From Acidobacteriota bacterium (GTDB lineage Bacteria > Acidobacteriota > Thermoanaerobaculia > Multivoradales > SZUA-115), in the NCBI GenBank assembly GCA_003231035.1, contig QIHU01000482.1:1-7602 (forward strand): a stretch of DNA of 7,602 bases. The letters are read 5' to 3'. This document shows, piece by piece, positions 1 to 5,802 of this stretch (position 1 is its first letter; every line of letters begins with the position of its first letter). The position numbers were made by a program, and so were the translations under genes. The notes under the pieces are model-generated. The model saw only the letters and a list, made by a program, of their open reading frames with translations. It searched no databases and was not told the DNA's origin.

Positions 1-1053
1 CCAAGCGCCGCCGAGACTGTTCGAGTCACTCAGCGGCCGCGTATCCAAGAAGGCGACTTCTCTCAGCTCGCCGACCGACAGGTCGCCCATCTCGAGGACC
101 CTAAGCCCAGCGCGGTAGTTGCCCTGGAAGACGTGGTTACCGCGGACGTACTGGTTGTGATCGGTGGCGTTGGTGGTCGCCGTGTAGGTGCCGGCGAGGA
201 AGGGGTTGTCGAGGTCCTGGATGTCGAAGACGAAGGTGCGGGTCTTAGTGCCGCTGTGTGGTTCGTCGCCCTCGTCCCCGTGGATGTAGTAGCGCTGGTC
301 CTCGGTGGTCCACCCTTGATGGGAGATCGAAGCGCCGGCATACGGGGTCATCGACAGGGTCGCGGGATTGGCTTTGTCGGTGACATCGACGATGGTCACC
401 AAACCGGTCAGGTCGGCGGCGACGCAGATCTCCTTGCCTTGATGGTCCACGTCGGGGCCGTTGTAGATTTGACACACGGTGTCGTGGATGCTCCCGGCTT
501 GCGTGTAGCAACCAGCGAAGAGCGGCACCGTTGGCGTGCTGAGATCGATCATGTGCAGGCCGCCGTTGCAGGTGTCGCTCGATACCGCGTAACCGTATCC
601 AGAGACGGGGTCGATGGCGATGTTGTGGGCTTCGTCGATGCCGGTGTAGTGCGCGGTCTCGGTGAAGACGAGCGGCGGCGCGACGACAGTGCGCAGGTCG
701 GCGGTAATAAAGGCGTGGTCGGCATGCACTTTGACGTCGCGAATGAAGGTGTCGAGGTTGTTATGCGAAGGCAGTCGCCCGAGGACGACAGGGTTGTCGG
801 GATCTTCCAAGCTAACAAAAACCGTGCCTTCTCTGGCCACCAAGATCGCGTACTCGATGCCGCTCAAGGGGTCCTGCCAACCCCAGTTGTCGGAGACGTT
901 GGAGGTCCCGAGCTGGGCCACCGTGAGGTGGGACAGCAGAGTCACGTTGCTACACGGGTAGCCTTGGACCATACCCGCGACGCAAGGCTCACCGGCGACG
1001 AGCGGCCCCGCCGACAACCCCGCACACACTACCCACGCAGACCACTTTCGCAT
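1..1053 (-). CDS. Choice-of-anchor B family secreted protein (LVIVD-repeat propeller), C-terminus cut by window edge
   Basis: The frame is open for 351 codons from ATG at 1053 to the window edge with no stop, so the C-terminus is missing. The start is fixed by AGGAGG 5 nt upstream. Residues 1-21 form a signal peptide (MRKWSAWVVCAGL..., cleavage near LVAG/E). The mature part opens with a Cys pair (C24, C34), followed by NWGWQDPLSGIEYAI at about 56-70. LVIVD-type propeller strands lie near 78-92 (VFVSLEDPDNP), 166-180, 219-234 (VTIVDVTDKANP), 273-290 and 317-337. Family landmarks are AHNIAI (142-147), SHQGW (244-248), DHNQYV (298-303), NYRAGLRVLE and SDSNSLGGAW at the edge. The family is exported and anchored by varying C-terminal signals; its molecular function is not known. 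It is probably the third gene of the leftward operon. Around residue 119 a stretch expected to read like HGMQVFDLTRL is absent (see findings). Confidence 0.9.
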   Translation of the reverse strand, partial: MRKWSAWVVCAGLSAGPLVAGEPCVAGMVQGYPCSNVTLLSHLTVAQLGTSNVSDNWGWQDPLSGIEYAILVAREGTVFVSLEDPDNPVVLGRLPSHNNLDTFIRDVKVHADHAFITADLRTVVAPPLVFTETAHYTGIDEAHNIAIDPVSGYGYAVSSDTCNGGLHMIDLSTPTVPLFAGCYTQAGSIHDTVCQIYNGPDVDHQGKEICVAADLTGLVTIVDVTDKANPATLSMTPYAGASISHQGWTTEDQRYYIHGDEGDEPHSGTKTRTFVFDIQDLDNPFLAGTYTATTNATDHNQYVRGNHVFQGNYRAGLRVLEMGDLSVGELREVAFLDTRPLSDSNSLGGAW

Positions 1054-1058
1054 CCACA

Positions 1059-1064
1059 CCTCCT
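1059..1064 (-). promoter_or_regulatory. Shine-Dalgarno site for the choice-of-anchor B gene
   Basis: The minus strand reads AGGAGG here, 5 nt before ATG 1053. It is a full-consensus ribosome site and settles the start codon. Confidence 0.8.
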
Positions 1065-1074
1065 AGAGCAGGGA

Positions 1075-1090
1075 CTTTCGAAATCGAAAG
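1075..1090 (-). repeat. Perfect hairpin in the gap between the second paralogue and the choice-of-anchor B gene
   Basis: CTTTCG and CGAAAG pair perfectly over 6 bp around a 4-nt loop. The hairpin lies about 50 nt after the upstream stop and 10 nt before the AGGAGG site of the next gene. No U-tract follows on the minus strand, so it is not a typical intrinsic terminator. It could be an operator, an mRNA stabiliser or processing element, or chance. Confidence 0.35.
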
Positions 1091-1139
1091 ACGCACCTCG
1101 CGGAGGCTAGCATTTCGCGGTTGCACGCTGGTGACGAAA

Positions 1140-2531
1140 TTACGGCACCGTCACGCTCCAGCCGCCTAAGCCACCCGATTCGAAACCGTCGGAGAAGATC
1201 TCCTCGGAAGTGCCGCACAGCGGTGGCGGGAAGTCGGAAGAACAGGGAAGAATGATTTCCTGGCCCTCGGAGGTGTTGAAGATCTGCCAGGCTGGTTGGC
1301 CGGTGATGAGGAGGCCGCTCGGATCACGGTCCGCCACGGCCATCCAACCCTGCGCCAACGGGTCCAGAGGGGAGCCGGTGCTGGTTCCCAGGTTGAGGTA
1401 GAGCCAGCCGCGGTCGTAGAAGGTAGGGAAGTCGGCCGAGCCGACCCTCACCCGGCCCGCCTCGAAGGCCAACGGCGTGATAGCGCAGCAGCCGATCGGC
1501 GGCGAGAACGGGTCGGTTTCTGGGATTTCCGGGTTCTCCTCCTGGTCGAAGAGGACGACCTGGTTATGGGTCATCGGAAAAGGAAGGGGGATCGAGCCGC
1601 AGCTGACCGGACTGTGGGTGAGTTTGCTGTCGCGCCAGTAGATGAGGTCGGTAACCCCGCTGACATAGGGGGCGGCGAGGGCGCTGGCCAGCGGCTCGCG
1701 ATTGTCGGTGCCGCCCGAATAGCGGGCGTAGAAGGTATAGCGGCCGGGCGCGGTCCGCGGATCGGTGCTCGAAGCCTCGATATGCACCGCCGCGCCGCCG
1801 TGGGCGACGCCGTTAGCCTCCTCCCAAATGCGGTAGGAGCCGAGCAGCGCATTGACATTGCTGGCGACCCCAACGCCGCCGTCGATAAAGTAGCCGGGGT
1901 CGCCCGGGAAGTCGAGGGTGCAAATGTTGACGTTGTCGACGGTGATGTAACCGCGCGCCACGCTGTCGCCGCGGGCAGAGCCGCTACAGGCGCCGCCGAA
2001 GATCGCCGAGCTCTGCCCGGTGTGGGAGTTGCCGATGTGGCTGATCAAGAGCGATGGAAGCGATGGGAGCGGTAGCAGTGCGTTACAGCTGACGGTGGCG
2101 GGGCCCACTCCGGTGTTCGGGTTGGTCACCTCCGAAAAAGCACCTACCGGGCTGACCGCGCTGTTGTTGTGTGAGGTTGCGGGTAGCAAACCGGCCACGA
2201 AGAGGTTGCGCAGATCGACGTCCATGATGTCGAAGCCAGTCAGGTAGGCGTTGAAAGTGAGGGTTGGCACCGACCAGTCGGTCCACAGGGTGACGTTGAC
2301 GATCGCCGGGCCATCGCCCGCGTTGGAGATGGAAAATAGAGTGTTGACCCCCTGCGGGTCGGTGAGATCGACCTCGAAGTAGGGTAGCAGGAGGGTGGCG
2401 GCAGGCACCGTGTCGATGGTGCCGATCTCGGCGCCGGCTGGCCGTAGGCCGGCAACGGCGAGGAGGCCGGCGACCAAGAGTAGGGCGCCACTTGGTTGGC
2501 AGGGGCGGCTGGCGCGGAGTTGGCGGTTCAT
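1140..2531 (-). CDS. Secreted LPYFEV-family protein of unknown function with a C-terminal FSDGFESG tag (downstream paralogue)
   Basis: This gene encodes 463 residues. The signal peptide is about 1-34: basic residues R3, R6 and R9, a hydrophobic run GALLLVAGLLAVAGL, and cleavage near PAGA/E. VPAATLLLPYFEV (42-54) opens the mature protein, then LWTDWSV (82-88), FNAYLTGFD (93-101), ACSG (181-184), ARGYITVDNV (192-201), YTFYARYS (265-272), TDLIYWRD (294-301), FDQEENPEIP (328-337) and RVRVGSADFPT (360-370). Cysteines 149, 182, 204, 311, 430 and 439 have counterparts in the upstream gene, which suggests disulfides in an oxidising compartment. C348-C349 are unique to this copy. The C-terminus ends EEIFSDGFESGGLGGWS plus four residues, a tail I recall from other exported proteins of this bacterial group. 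The start overlaps nothing but follows the upstream stop by 3 nt, so the two are co-transcribed. I recognise the family pattern but know no function. Confidence 0.85.
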   Translation of the reverse strand: MNRQLRASRPCQPSGALLLVAGLLAVAGLRPAGAEIGTIDTVPAATLLLPYFEVDLTDPQGVNTLFSISNAGDGPAIVNVTLWTDWSVPTLTFNAYLTGFDIMDVDLRNLFVAGLLPATSHNNSAVSPVGAFSEVTNPNTGVGPATVSCNALLPLPSLPSLLISHIGNSHTGQSSAIFGGACSGSARGDSVARGYITVDNVNICTLDFPGDPGYFIDGGVGVASNVNALLGSYRIWEEANGVAHGGAAVHIEASSTDPRTAPGRYTFYARYSGGTDNREPLASALAAPYVSGVTDLIYWRDSKLTHSPVSCGSIPLPFPMTHNQVVLFDQEENPEIPETDPFSPPIGCCAITPLAFEAGRVRVGSADFPTFYDRGWLYLNLGTSTGSPLDPLAQGWMAVADRDPSGLLITGQPAWQIFNTSEGQEIILPCSSDFPPPLCGTSEEIFSDGFESGGLGGWSVTVP

Positions 2532-2548
2532 CGGTCAGCTACCTCCCT
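2529..2548 (-). promoter_or_regulatory. Stop-start junction with an internal Shine-Dalgarno: likely translational coupling of the tandem paralogues
   Basis: The upstream gene stops with TGA at 2537-2535 and the next gene begins with ATG at 2531-2529. The GGAGG at 2546-2542 that serves the second start is itself part of the last Gly codons of the first gene. Ribosomes finishing the first gene therefore pass over the start site of the second, which favours coupled expression. The coupling is inferred from geometry. Confidence 0.65.
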
Positions 2549-3899
2549 TCTGTCCGGCAATGGGGCTGCCGGCCGCCGTGGGCGCGGTCACCGATCTGGG
2601 CGCGGCGCCCTCTGTGCACGGCTGGGAGCCCTCGGTGGGACAGGGCAGCGTCGCACCGGACGGAGCGCTGGCGTTGTCGAGGGCGAAACCATCCTGGGAA
2701 ACCCCGAGCCCGAAGGGTGACACCACCGTTATCCACCCTTGGGCGGTCGATCCAAAGGCGGGTAGACCGCCGGTGTCAACGTCGAGATTGGAGAAGATCC
2801 AACCCAGCGAGGGGATGGTCGGGAGGTCGGGTGAACCGACCCGCACCCGGGTGGTCGCGAGCGGGAAAGGCGGCGGTGGTGCGGGGAGGGGAGGGAAGGG
2901 GGGTACCAAAGGGATCTCCGGGTTCTCCTCCTGGTCGAAGATCAGCAGCTGCGCCTGCGACAACGGTACCCAAGAGGGCGGGCTGAGGCACGACGTCGGG
3001 CTCTGGCTCAGCTTCGTATCCCGCCAGACAATCAGGTCGGTTTGACCGTTGATGTAGGGGGCGAAGAACGAAGTGGCGAGCGGCTCGCGGTTGTCCGCGC
3101 CAGCGGAATAGCGGGCGTAGAAGGTGTAGTCGCCAGGGCCGGTGCGCGGATCGTCGCTGGAGGCTTCGATGTGCACCATCGGGCCGGCGAATCCCGTGTC
3201 TTTGCTGGGGTCGAGGAATTGGTACGAGCCGAGTAGGACGTTTTCATTGCTGGCGGCGCCGTTGCCGCCGTTGATGAAATAGCCGGCGTCGGTTGGAAAG
3301 TCGAGGGTACACAAGCTGACATTGTCCACGGTGATGTAACCGCGCGCCAAGCCGTCGCCGTGGTCGGCGCCGCTACAGGCGCCGCCGACGGCCGACGAGG
3401 GCTGGCCGGTGTGAGCGTTGCGGATGTGATCGCGTAAGAAGACTGGCAGGCCAGGCAGTGGCAGCTGAGCGTCGCAACTCGTCACCCCTGCGCCGACGCC
3501 GGTCGACGGGCTAGTGGGTTTGGAGAAGTCCCCCAGTGGGCTGATCGTCAGGTTGCTGTGTGAGGTGCCGGGGATCGTCCCTTGAGCGAATAGGGCTCTC
3601 AAATCGACCTCCATGAGATCGTACCCAGTAAGGTAGGCATTGAAGCCGAGGGTTGCAACGGACCAGTCAGTCCACAAAGTCAAGTGAACGATCACCGGGT
3701 GCTGGCTTGCGTTGGTGACCGAAAATCGGGTGTTCGGGCCGGGCAGGATGGGTGGATCGCTGAAGCCGGAGAATTGGACTTCGAAGTAGGGGAGCAGCAG
3801 GGTGGCGGCAGGCACGACGTCGGCGGTGCCGATCACCGCCGCGGCGGGAGCGGTGGCCGAGATTGTCAGTATCACCGCGCCGAGGGCGTAACGAGTCAT
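2535..3899 (-). CDS. Secreted LPYFEV-family protein of unknown function with a proline-rich insertion (upstream paralogue)
   Basis: This gene encodes 454 residues and is the first of the leftward operon. ATG 3899 is supported by GGAGG 8 nt upstream and by the signal peptide (1-21, MTRYALGAVILTISATAPAAA/V). VPAATLLLPYFEV (29-41) opens the mature protein. Residues 142-330 align with residues 149-337 of the downstream gene without a gap. A hand count over 205-304 versus 212-311 gives 63 identities in 100. Six cysteines (142, 175, 197, 304, 420, 428) are shared. After FDQEENPEIP (321-330) this copy has a Pro/Phe-rich stretch (about 331-347) that the sister lacks. It ends in a low-complexity Ala/Pro/Gly tail (431-454) instead of the FSDGFESG tag. 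Residues 44-56 (SGFSDPPILPGPN) also form a longer loop than in the sister. The protein is exported; its function is unknown. Confidence 0.85.
   Translation of the reverse strand: MTRYALGAVILTISATAPAAAVIGTADVVPAATLLLPYFEVQFSGFSDPPILPGPNTRFSVTNASQHPVIVHLTLWTDWSVATLGFNAYLTGYDLMEVDLRALFAQGTIPGTSHSNLTISPLGDFSKPTSPSTGVGAGVTSCDAQLPLPGLPVFLRDHIRNAHTGQPSSAVGGACSGADHGDGLARGYITVDNVSLCTLDFPTDAGYFINGGNGAASNENVLLGSYQFLDPSKDTGFAGPMVHIEASSDDPRTGPGDYTFYARYSAGADNREPLATSFFAPYINGQTDLIVWRDTKLSQSPTSCLSPPSWVPLSQAQLLIFDQEENPEIPLVPPFPPLPAPPPPFPLATTRVRVGSPDLPTIPSLGWIFSNLDVDTGGLPAFGSTAQGWITVVSPFGLGVSQDGFALDNASAPSGATLPCPTEGSQPCTEGAAPRSVTAPTAAGSPIAGQKGGS
2883..2903 (+). other. G-quadruplex-type G-tract array opposite the proline-rich codons
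   Basis: The plus strand reads four G-runs of 4, 4, 3 and 6 separated by 1, 1 and 2 nt, which meets the usual quadruplex pattern with very short loops. It lies on the template strand of the upstream LPYFEV gene and encodes part of its Pro-rich insertion (residues about 333-339). A structure here could slow RNA polymerase or replication. Equally, it may be only a by-product of Pro and Phe codons in high-GC DNA. Confidence 0.5.
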
Positions 3900-3907
3900 G
3901 GGTAAGT

Positions 3908-3912
3908 CCTCC
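3908..3912 (-). promoter_or_regulatory. Shine-Dalgarno site for the first LPYFEV gene
   Basis: The minus strand reads GGAGG, 8 nt before ATG 3899. It supports that start. Confidence 0.75.
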
Positions 3913-3937
3913 GTGAGAGCAGTAGAGGTGTTTCTAG

Positions 3938-3953
3938 GCGAACCAAAGTTCGC
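3938..3953. promoter_or_regulatory. 16-nt perfect palindrome, candidate operator of the leftward operon
   Basis: GCGAAC and GTTCGC form a perfect inverted repeat around CAAA, 38 nt upstream of the first LPYFEV start. The core CGAAC-N4-GTTCG has the shape of the LexA (SOS) box of Bacillus and Actinobacteria, although the inner four bases do not follow the Bacillus RNRY preference. On the minus strand a GGAAC pentamer (complement of 3956-3960), the -35 type used by many ECF sigma factors, sits just upstream. The palindrome would then fall in the promoter spacer, as an operator might. A simple 5'-UTR hairpin is the alternative. Confidence 0.4.
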
Positions 3954-3965
3954 GAGTTCCAGTAG

Positions 3966-3993
3966 TTGTCGGTATGCTACTGTCTCATATTTT
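3966..3993 (+). promoter_or_regulatory. Weak sigma70-like promoter candidate for the phosphatase gene
   Basis: TTGTCG at 3966-3971 and TATTTT at 3988-3993, with a 16-nt spacer, each match four of six consensus positions. They lie in the only A/T-rich patch of the intergenic region. If used, the leader would be about 155 nt long. Short matches like this arise easily by chance. Confidence 0.2.
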
Positions 3994-4078
3994 TAGGGCG
4001 GATAGCAAGTCTGACCGTAGCGAGGATGAGGCCAGTGACCTTCCGTGAAATGATTTGCGGTGAAACCACCACCCTTAA

Positions 4079-4103
4079 AAAAGGCTCATCCAAAAGGCTC
4101 ATC
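4079..4103 (+). repeat. Tandem 12-nt direct repeat in the phosphatase leader
   Basis: AAAAGGCTCATC occurs at 4079-4090 and again at 4092-4103 with a period of 13 nt and no mismatch. It lies 55 nt before the phosphatase start. It could be a paired protein-binding site or a recent slippage duplication. Confidence 0.6.
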
Positions 4104-4145
4104 GTCTCTCCATTCACGATCGCGCACCGGCTCGCCGGCCGCATT

Positions 4146-4150
4146 GGAGG
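4146..4150 (+). promoter_or_regulatory. Shine-Dalgarno site that decides the phosphatase start
   Basis: GGAGG lies 7 nt before ATG 4158. The reading frame is open further upstream (to about 3966), but only this ATG has a ribosome site and is directly followed by a signal peptide. Confidence 0.8.
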
Positions 4151-4157
4151 TACTCGC

Positions 4158-5756
4158 ATGTCGTTTCGCCCTTTCCGTCCGTCCGTCCTTTGGCTTACCA
4201 CTTTGGCTTGGTTGCTTGGCGGTAGCACCCTGGCCGCCTCCTCGGCAACCTCGCCGCCGCCGCGAAGCGCGGTCCATGCGGCGTACGTCCTGCTCGCTGG
4301 CGTGGACGGCGGTTCCGGCGCGTCGACCACCGTGGCCTATGCGCGGGTGGTCACCGATCCGGGCTTTGCCTGCCCGTCGATCAGTGGAGGAGAGGCGTCG
4401 ATCTCGATGACCCCGCGCGCCAATCCCTACCACTTTCCGGTGATCGTCTGTGAGGCCGGCATCGGGGTGGGGCAGAAGCTACAAGTGGTGCTGGCGGACG
4501 GAAAGGTGGCGCTGCCGACGGTCAACGAGGACCCAACTCGAATCGTGGTCATGGGCGACACCGGTTGCAAGTTGCAAGAAGCCGGCTCCACGGACGGGTG
4601 TCCAGCCGGCGCGGCGGCCCAGCCGTTTGCCACCCTCGCCGCTGCCGCTGCCGCTTCGTCGCCGGATCTGGTGCTCCACATGGGCGACTACAACTACCGT
4701 GGCACGACCAGCAAGATCCTGTTCACCGAGGCCGGTTCTCAGCCCCGCCAGCAGGTCGCCAACTGGACTTACGATGCTGGCGATGGCACGGGCAAGGCCG
4801 AACACTGCGGCCAGGCGCCTGGGGCCAGCTTCTACAGCCAGAGTTCTCCCGCGGCCAATTTGCCGGATAGCTGGGCCGCCTGGCGCGAAGATTTCTTCTC
4901 CGCCGCCAAGCCGCTCCTGGCGACCTCGCCGTGGGTTTTCGCCCGTGGAAACCACGAGTTGTGCAGCCGTGCGGGCCCGGGGTGGTTCTATTTTCTGGAT
5001 GCTGGCTCAAACCTGGCGCCCACGGGAGCCGGCCAGCTTTCCTGCCCGCTGCCCGACCCGAGCCGCGACCCGATCGACAACGTCGTTCTGGTGCCTCCGT
5101 ACGCCGTGGATGTGGGCTCGCTACGCCTGCTGGTGCTCGACTCGGCCAACGCCTGCGACTCCTTCTCGAACACTCCGTTCGTCGCCCATTACACGGAGCA
5201 AATGAAGCGGCTGGCGGAGCTGGCGCCGAGCCAAGGGCACGGCTGGTTGATCTCCCATCGCCCTACTTGGGGGGTCACCGAATTCGAGGGCGACAACAGC
5301 ACCGGCTGCACCTCGGCTGAGCGCTACGGTTGCATCAACCAAACCCTGCAAGTCGCGATCAAGCAGGGGCTCGGTGGTTCGCTTCCGGCGAGCGTCGATT
5401 TGCTTCTGGCCGGCCATATGCACCGCTTCCAGGCCTTGACCTTTGCCGGCGCTCGGCCGCCGCTGGTGGTGGTCGGCACCAGCGGGGTGGCGCTCGATCC
5501 CAGCCCGCCCACCGGCAAGTTCACCACCACCCTGGAAGGCCTGCCGGTGGCGGTGCTGGCCACGGGGGCCGAGGTGAGTACTCCGCAAGGACCGAAAGCA
5601 GCCTTCGGGTACTTGGAGATCGACTATCAGTCCAACGGCACTTGGCAAGGCAAACTGATCGACCCGAGCCAGAATCTGGTCATCGCCCATTGCGGTTCCG
5701 CGAGGGCCGAGAAAGGCGCCGTCTGTGCGCTGGCGCCGGGGGTGACGGCTGAGTGA
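4158..5756 (+). CDS. Exported calcineurin-like metallophosphoesterase with purple-acid-phosphatase metal-ligand motifs
   Basis: This gene encodes 532 residues from ATG 4158. Residues 1-27 form a signal peptide (basic n-region, then VLWLTTLAWLLGGSTLA/A). Residues about 40-127 form an N-terminal domain, probably beta-rich, with C72 and C98. The catalytic domain follows with all five metallophosphoesterase motifs in order: GDTG (133-136), GDYNY (176-180), GNHE (264-267), ISHRP (365-369) and GHMH (419-422). The implied ligands D134, D177, Y180, N265, H367, H420 and H422 are the seven of purple acid phosphatases (GDxG, GDxxY, GNHD/E, xxxH, GHxH), including the Tyr that binds Fe(III). A phosphomonoesterase or diesterase acting outside the cytoplasm is likely; the substrate cannot be read from sequence. 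Many extra cysteines (137, 148, 217, 269, 296, 333, 384, 392, 512, 523) fit an exported protein. The gene is divergent from the LPYFEV operon and appears monocistronic. Confidence 0.88.
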   Translation: MSFRPFRPSVLWLTTLAWLLGGSTLAASSATSPPPRSAVHAAYVLLAGVDGGSGASTTVAYARVVTDPGFACPSISGGEASISMTPRANPYHFPVIVCEAGIGVGQKLQVVLADGKVALPTVNEDPTRIVVMGDTGCKLQEAGSTDGCPAGAAAQPFATLAAAAAASSPDLVLHMGDYNYRGTTSKILFTEAGSQPRQQVANWTYDAGDGTGKAEHCGQAPGASFYSQSSPAANLPDSWAAWREDFFSAAKPLLATSPWVFARGNHELCSRAGPGWFYFLDAGSNLAPTGAGQLSCPLPDPSRDPIDNVVLVPPYAVDVGSLRLLVLDSANACDSFSNTPFVAHYTEQMKRLAELAPSQGHGWLISHRPTWGVTEFEGDNSTGCTSAERYGCINQTLQVAIKQGLGGSLPASVDLLLAGHMHRFQALTFAGARPPLVVVGTSGVALDPSPPTGKFTTTLEGLPVAVLATGAEVSTPQGPKAAFGYLEIDYQSNGTWQGKLIDPSQNLVIAHCGSARAEKGAVCALAPGVTAE

Positions 5757-5761
5757 CGGCT
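5742..5761 (+). repeat. 11-nt-period duplication across the phosphatase stop codon
   Basis: GTGACGGCT occurs at 5742-5750 and again at 5753-5761, and the stop TGA (5754-5756) lies in the second copy. Read with one copy only, the frame would run on about six more codons to a TAG. The duplication may therefore have created the present C-terminus. Confidence 0.45.
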
Positions 5762-5782
5762 AGGCAGCGCTTGGCTCGGTAG

Positions 5783-5795
5783 GTCGGTGGCCGAC
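5783..5795. terminator. Short hairpin between convergent genes, possible terminator
   Basis: GTCGG and CCGAC pair around TGG in the 46-nt gap between the phosphatase stop and the end of the minus-strand DinB remnant. The position suits a bidirectional terminator, but the 5-bp stem is short and neither side has a clear T-run. Confidence 0.2.
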
Positions 5796-5802
5796 GATGG
5801 CC

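Noticed and set aside
133..1110. A 325-codon plus-strand open frame opposite the choice-of-anchor B gene
   Set aside because: The minus strand codes a clear family protein with a signal peptide and ribosome site. The plus-strand frame is Val/Asp/Gly-rich, as expected for the antisense of GC-rich codons, and has no recognisable domain.
1296..2075. A 259-codon plus-strand open frame opposite the second LPYFEV gene, and similar long frames at 2395-3045
   Set aside because: They are antisense shadows of the conserved LPYFEV genes. Their composition is biased to Arg/Gly/Ala and no family pattern is visible.
3978..3997. A Pho-box-like CTGTCTCAT in front of the phosphatase
   Set aside because: Only a half-site resemblance to the PhoB consensus; the second half-repeat is absent.
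3966..4157. A 64-codon N-terminal extension of the phosphatase from a TTG at 3966
   Set aside because: There is no ribosome site there, and the extension would bury the signal peptide. ATG 4158 has GGAGG at the right distance and an immediate signal peptide.
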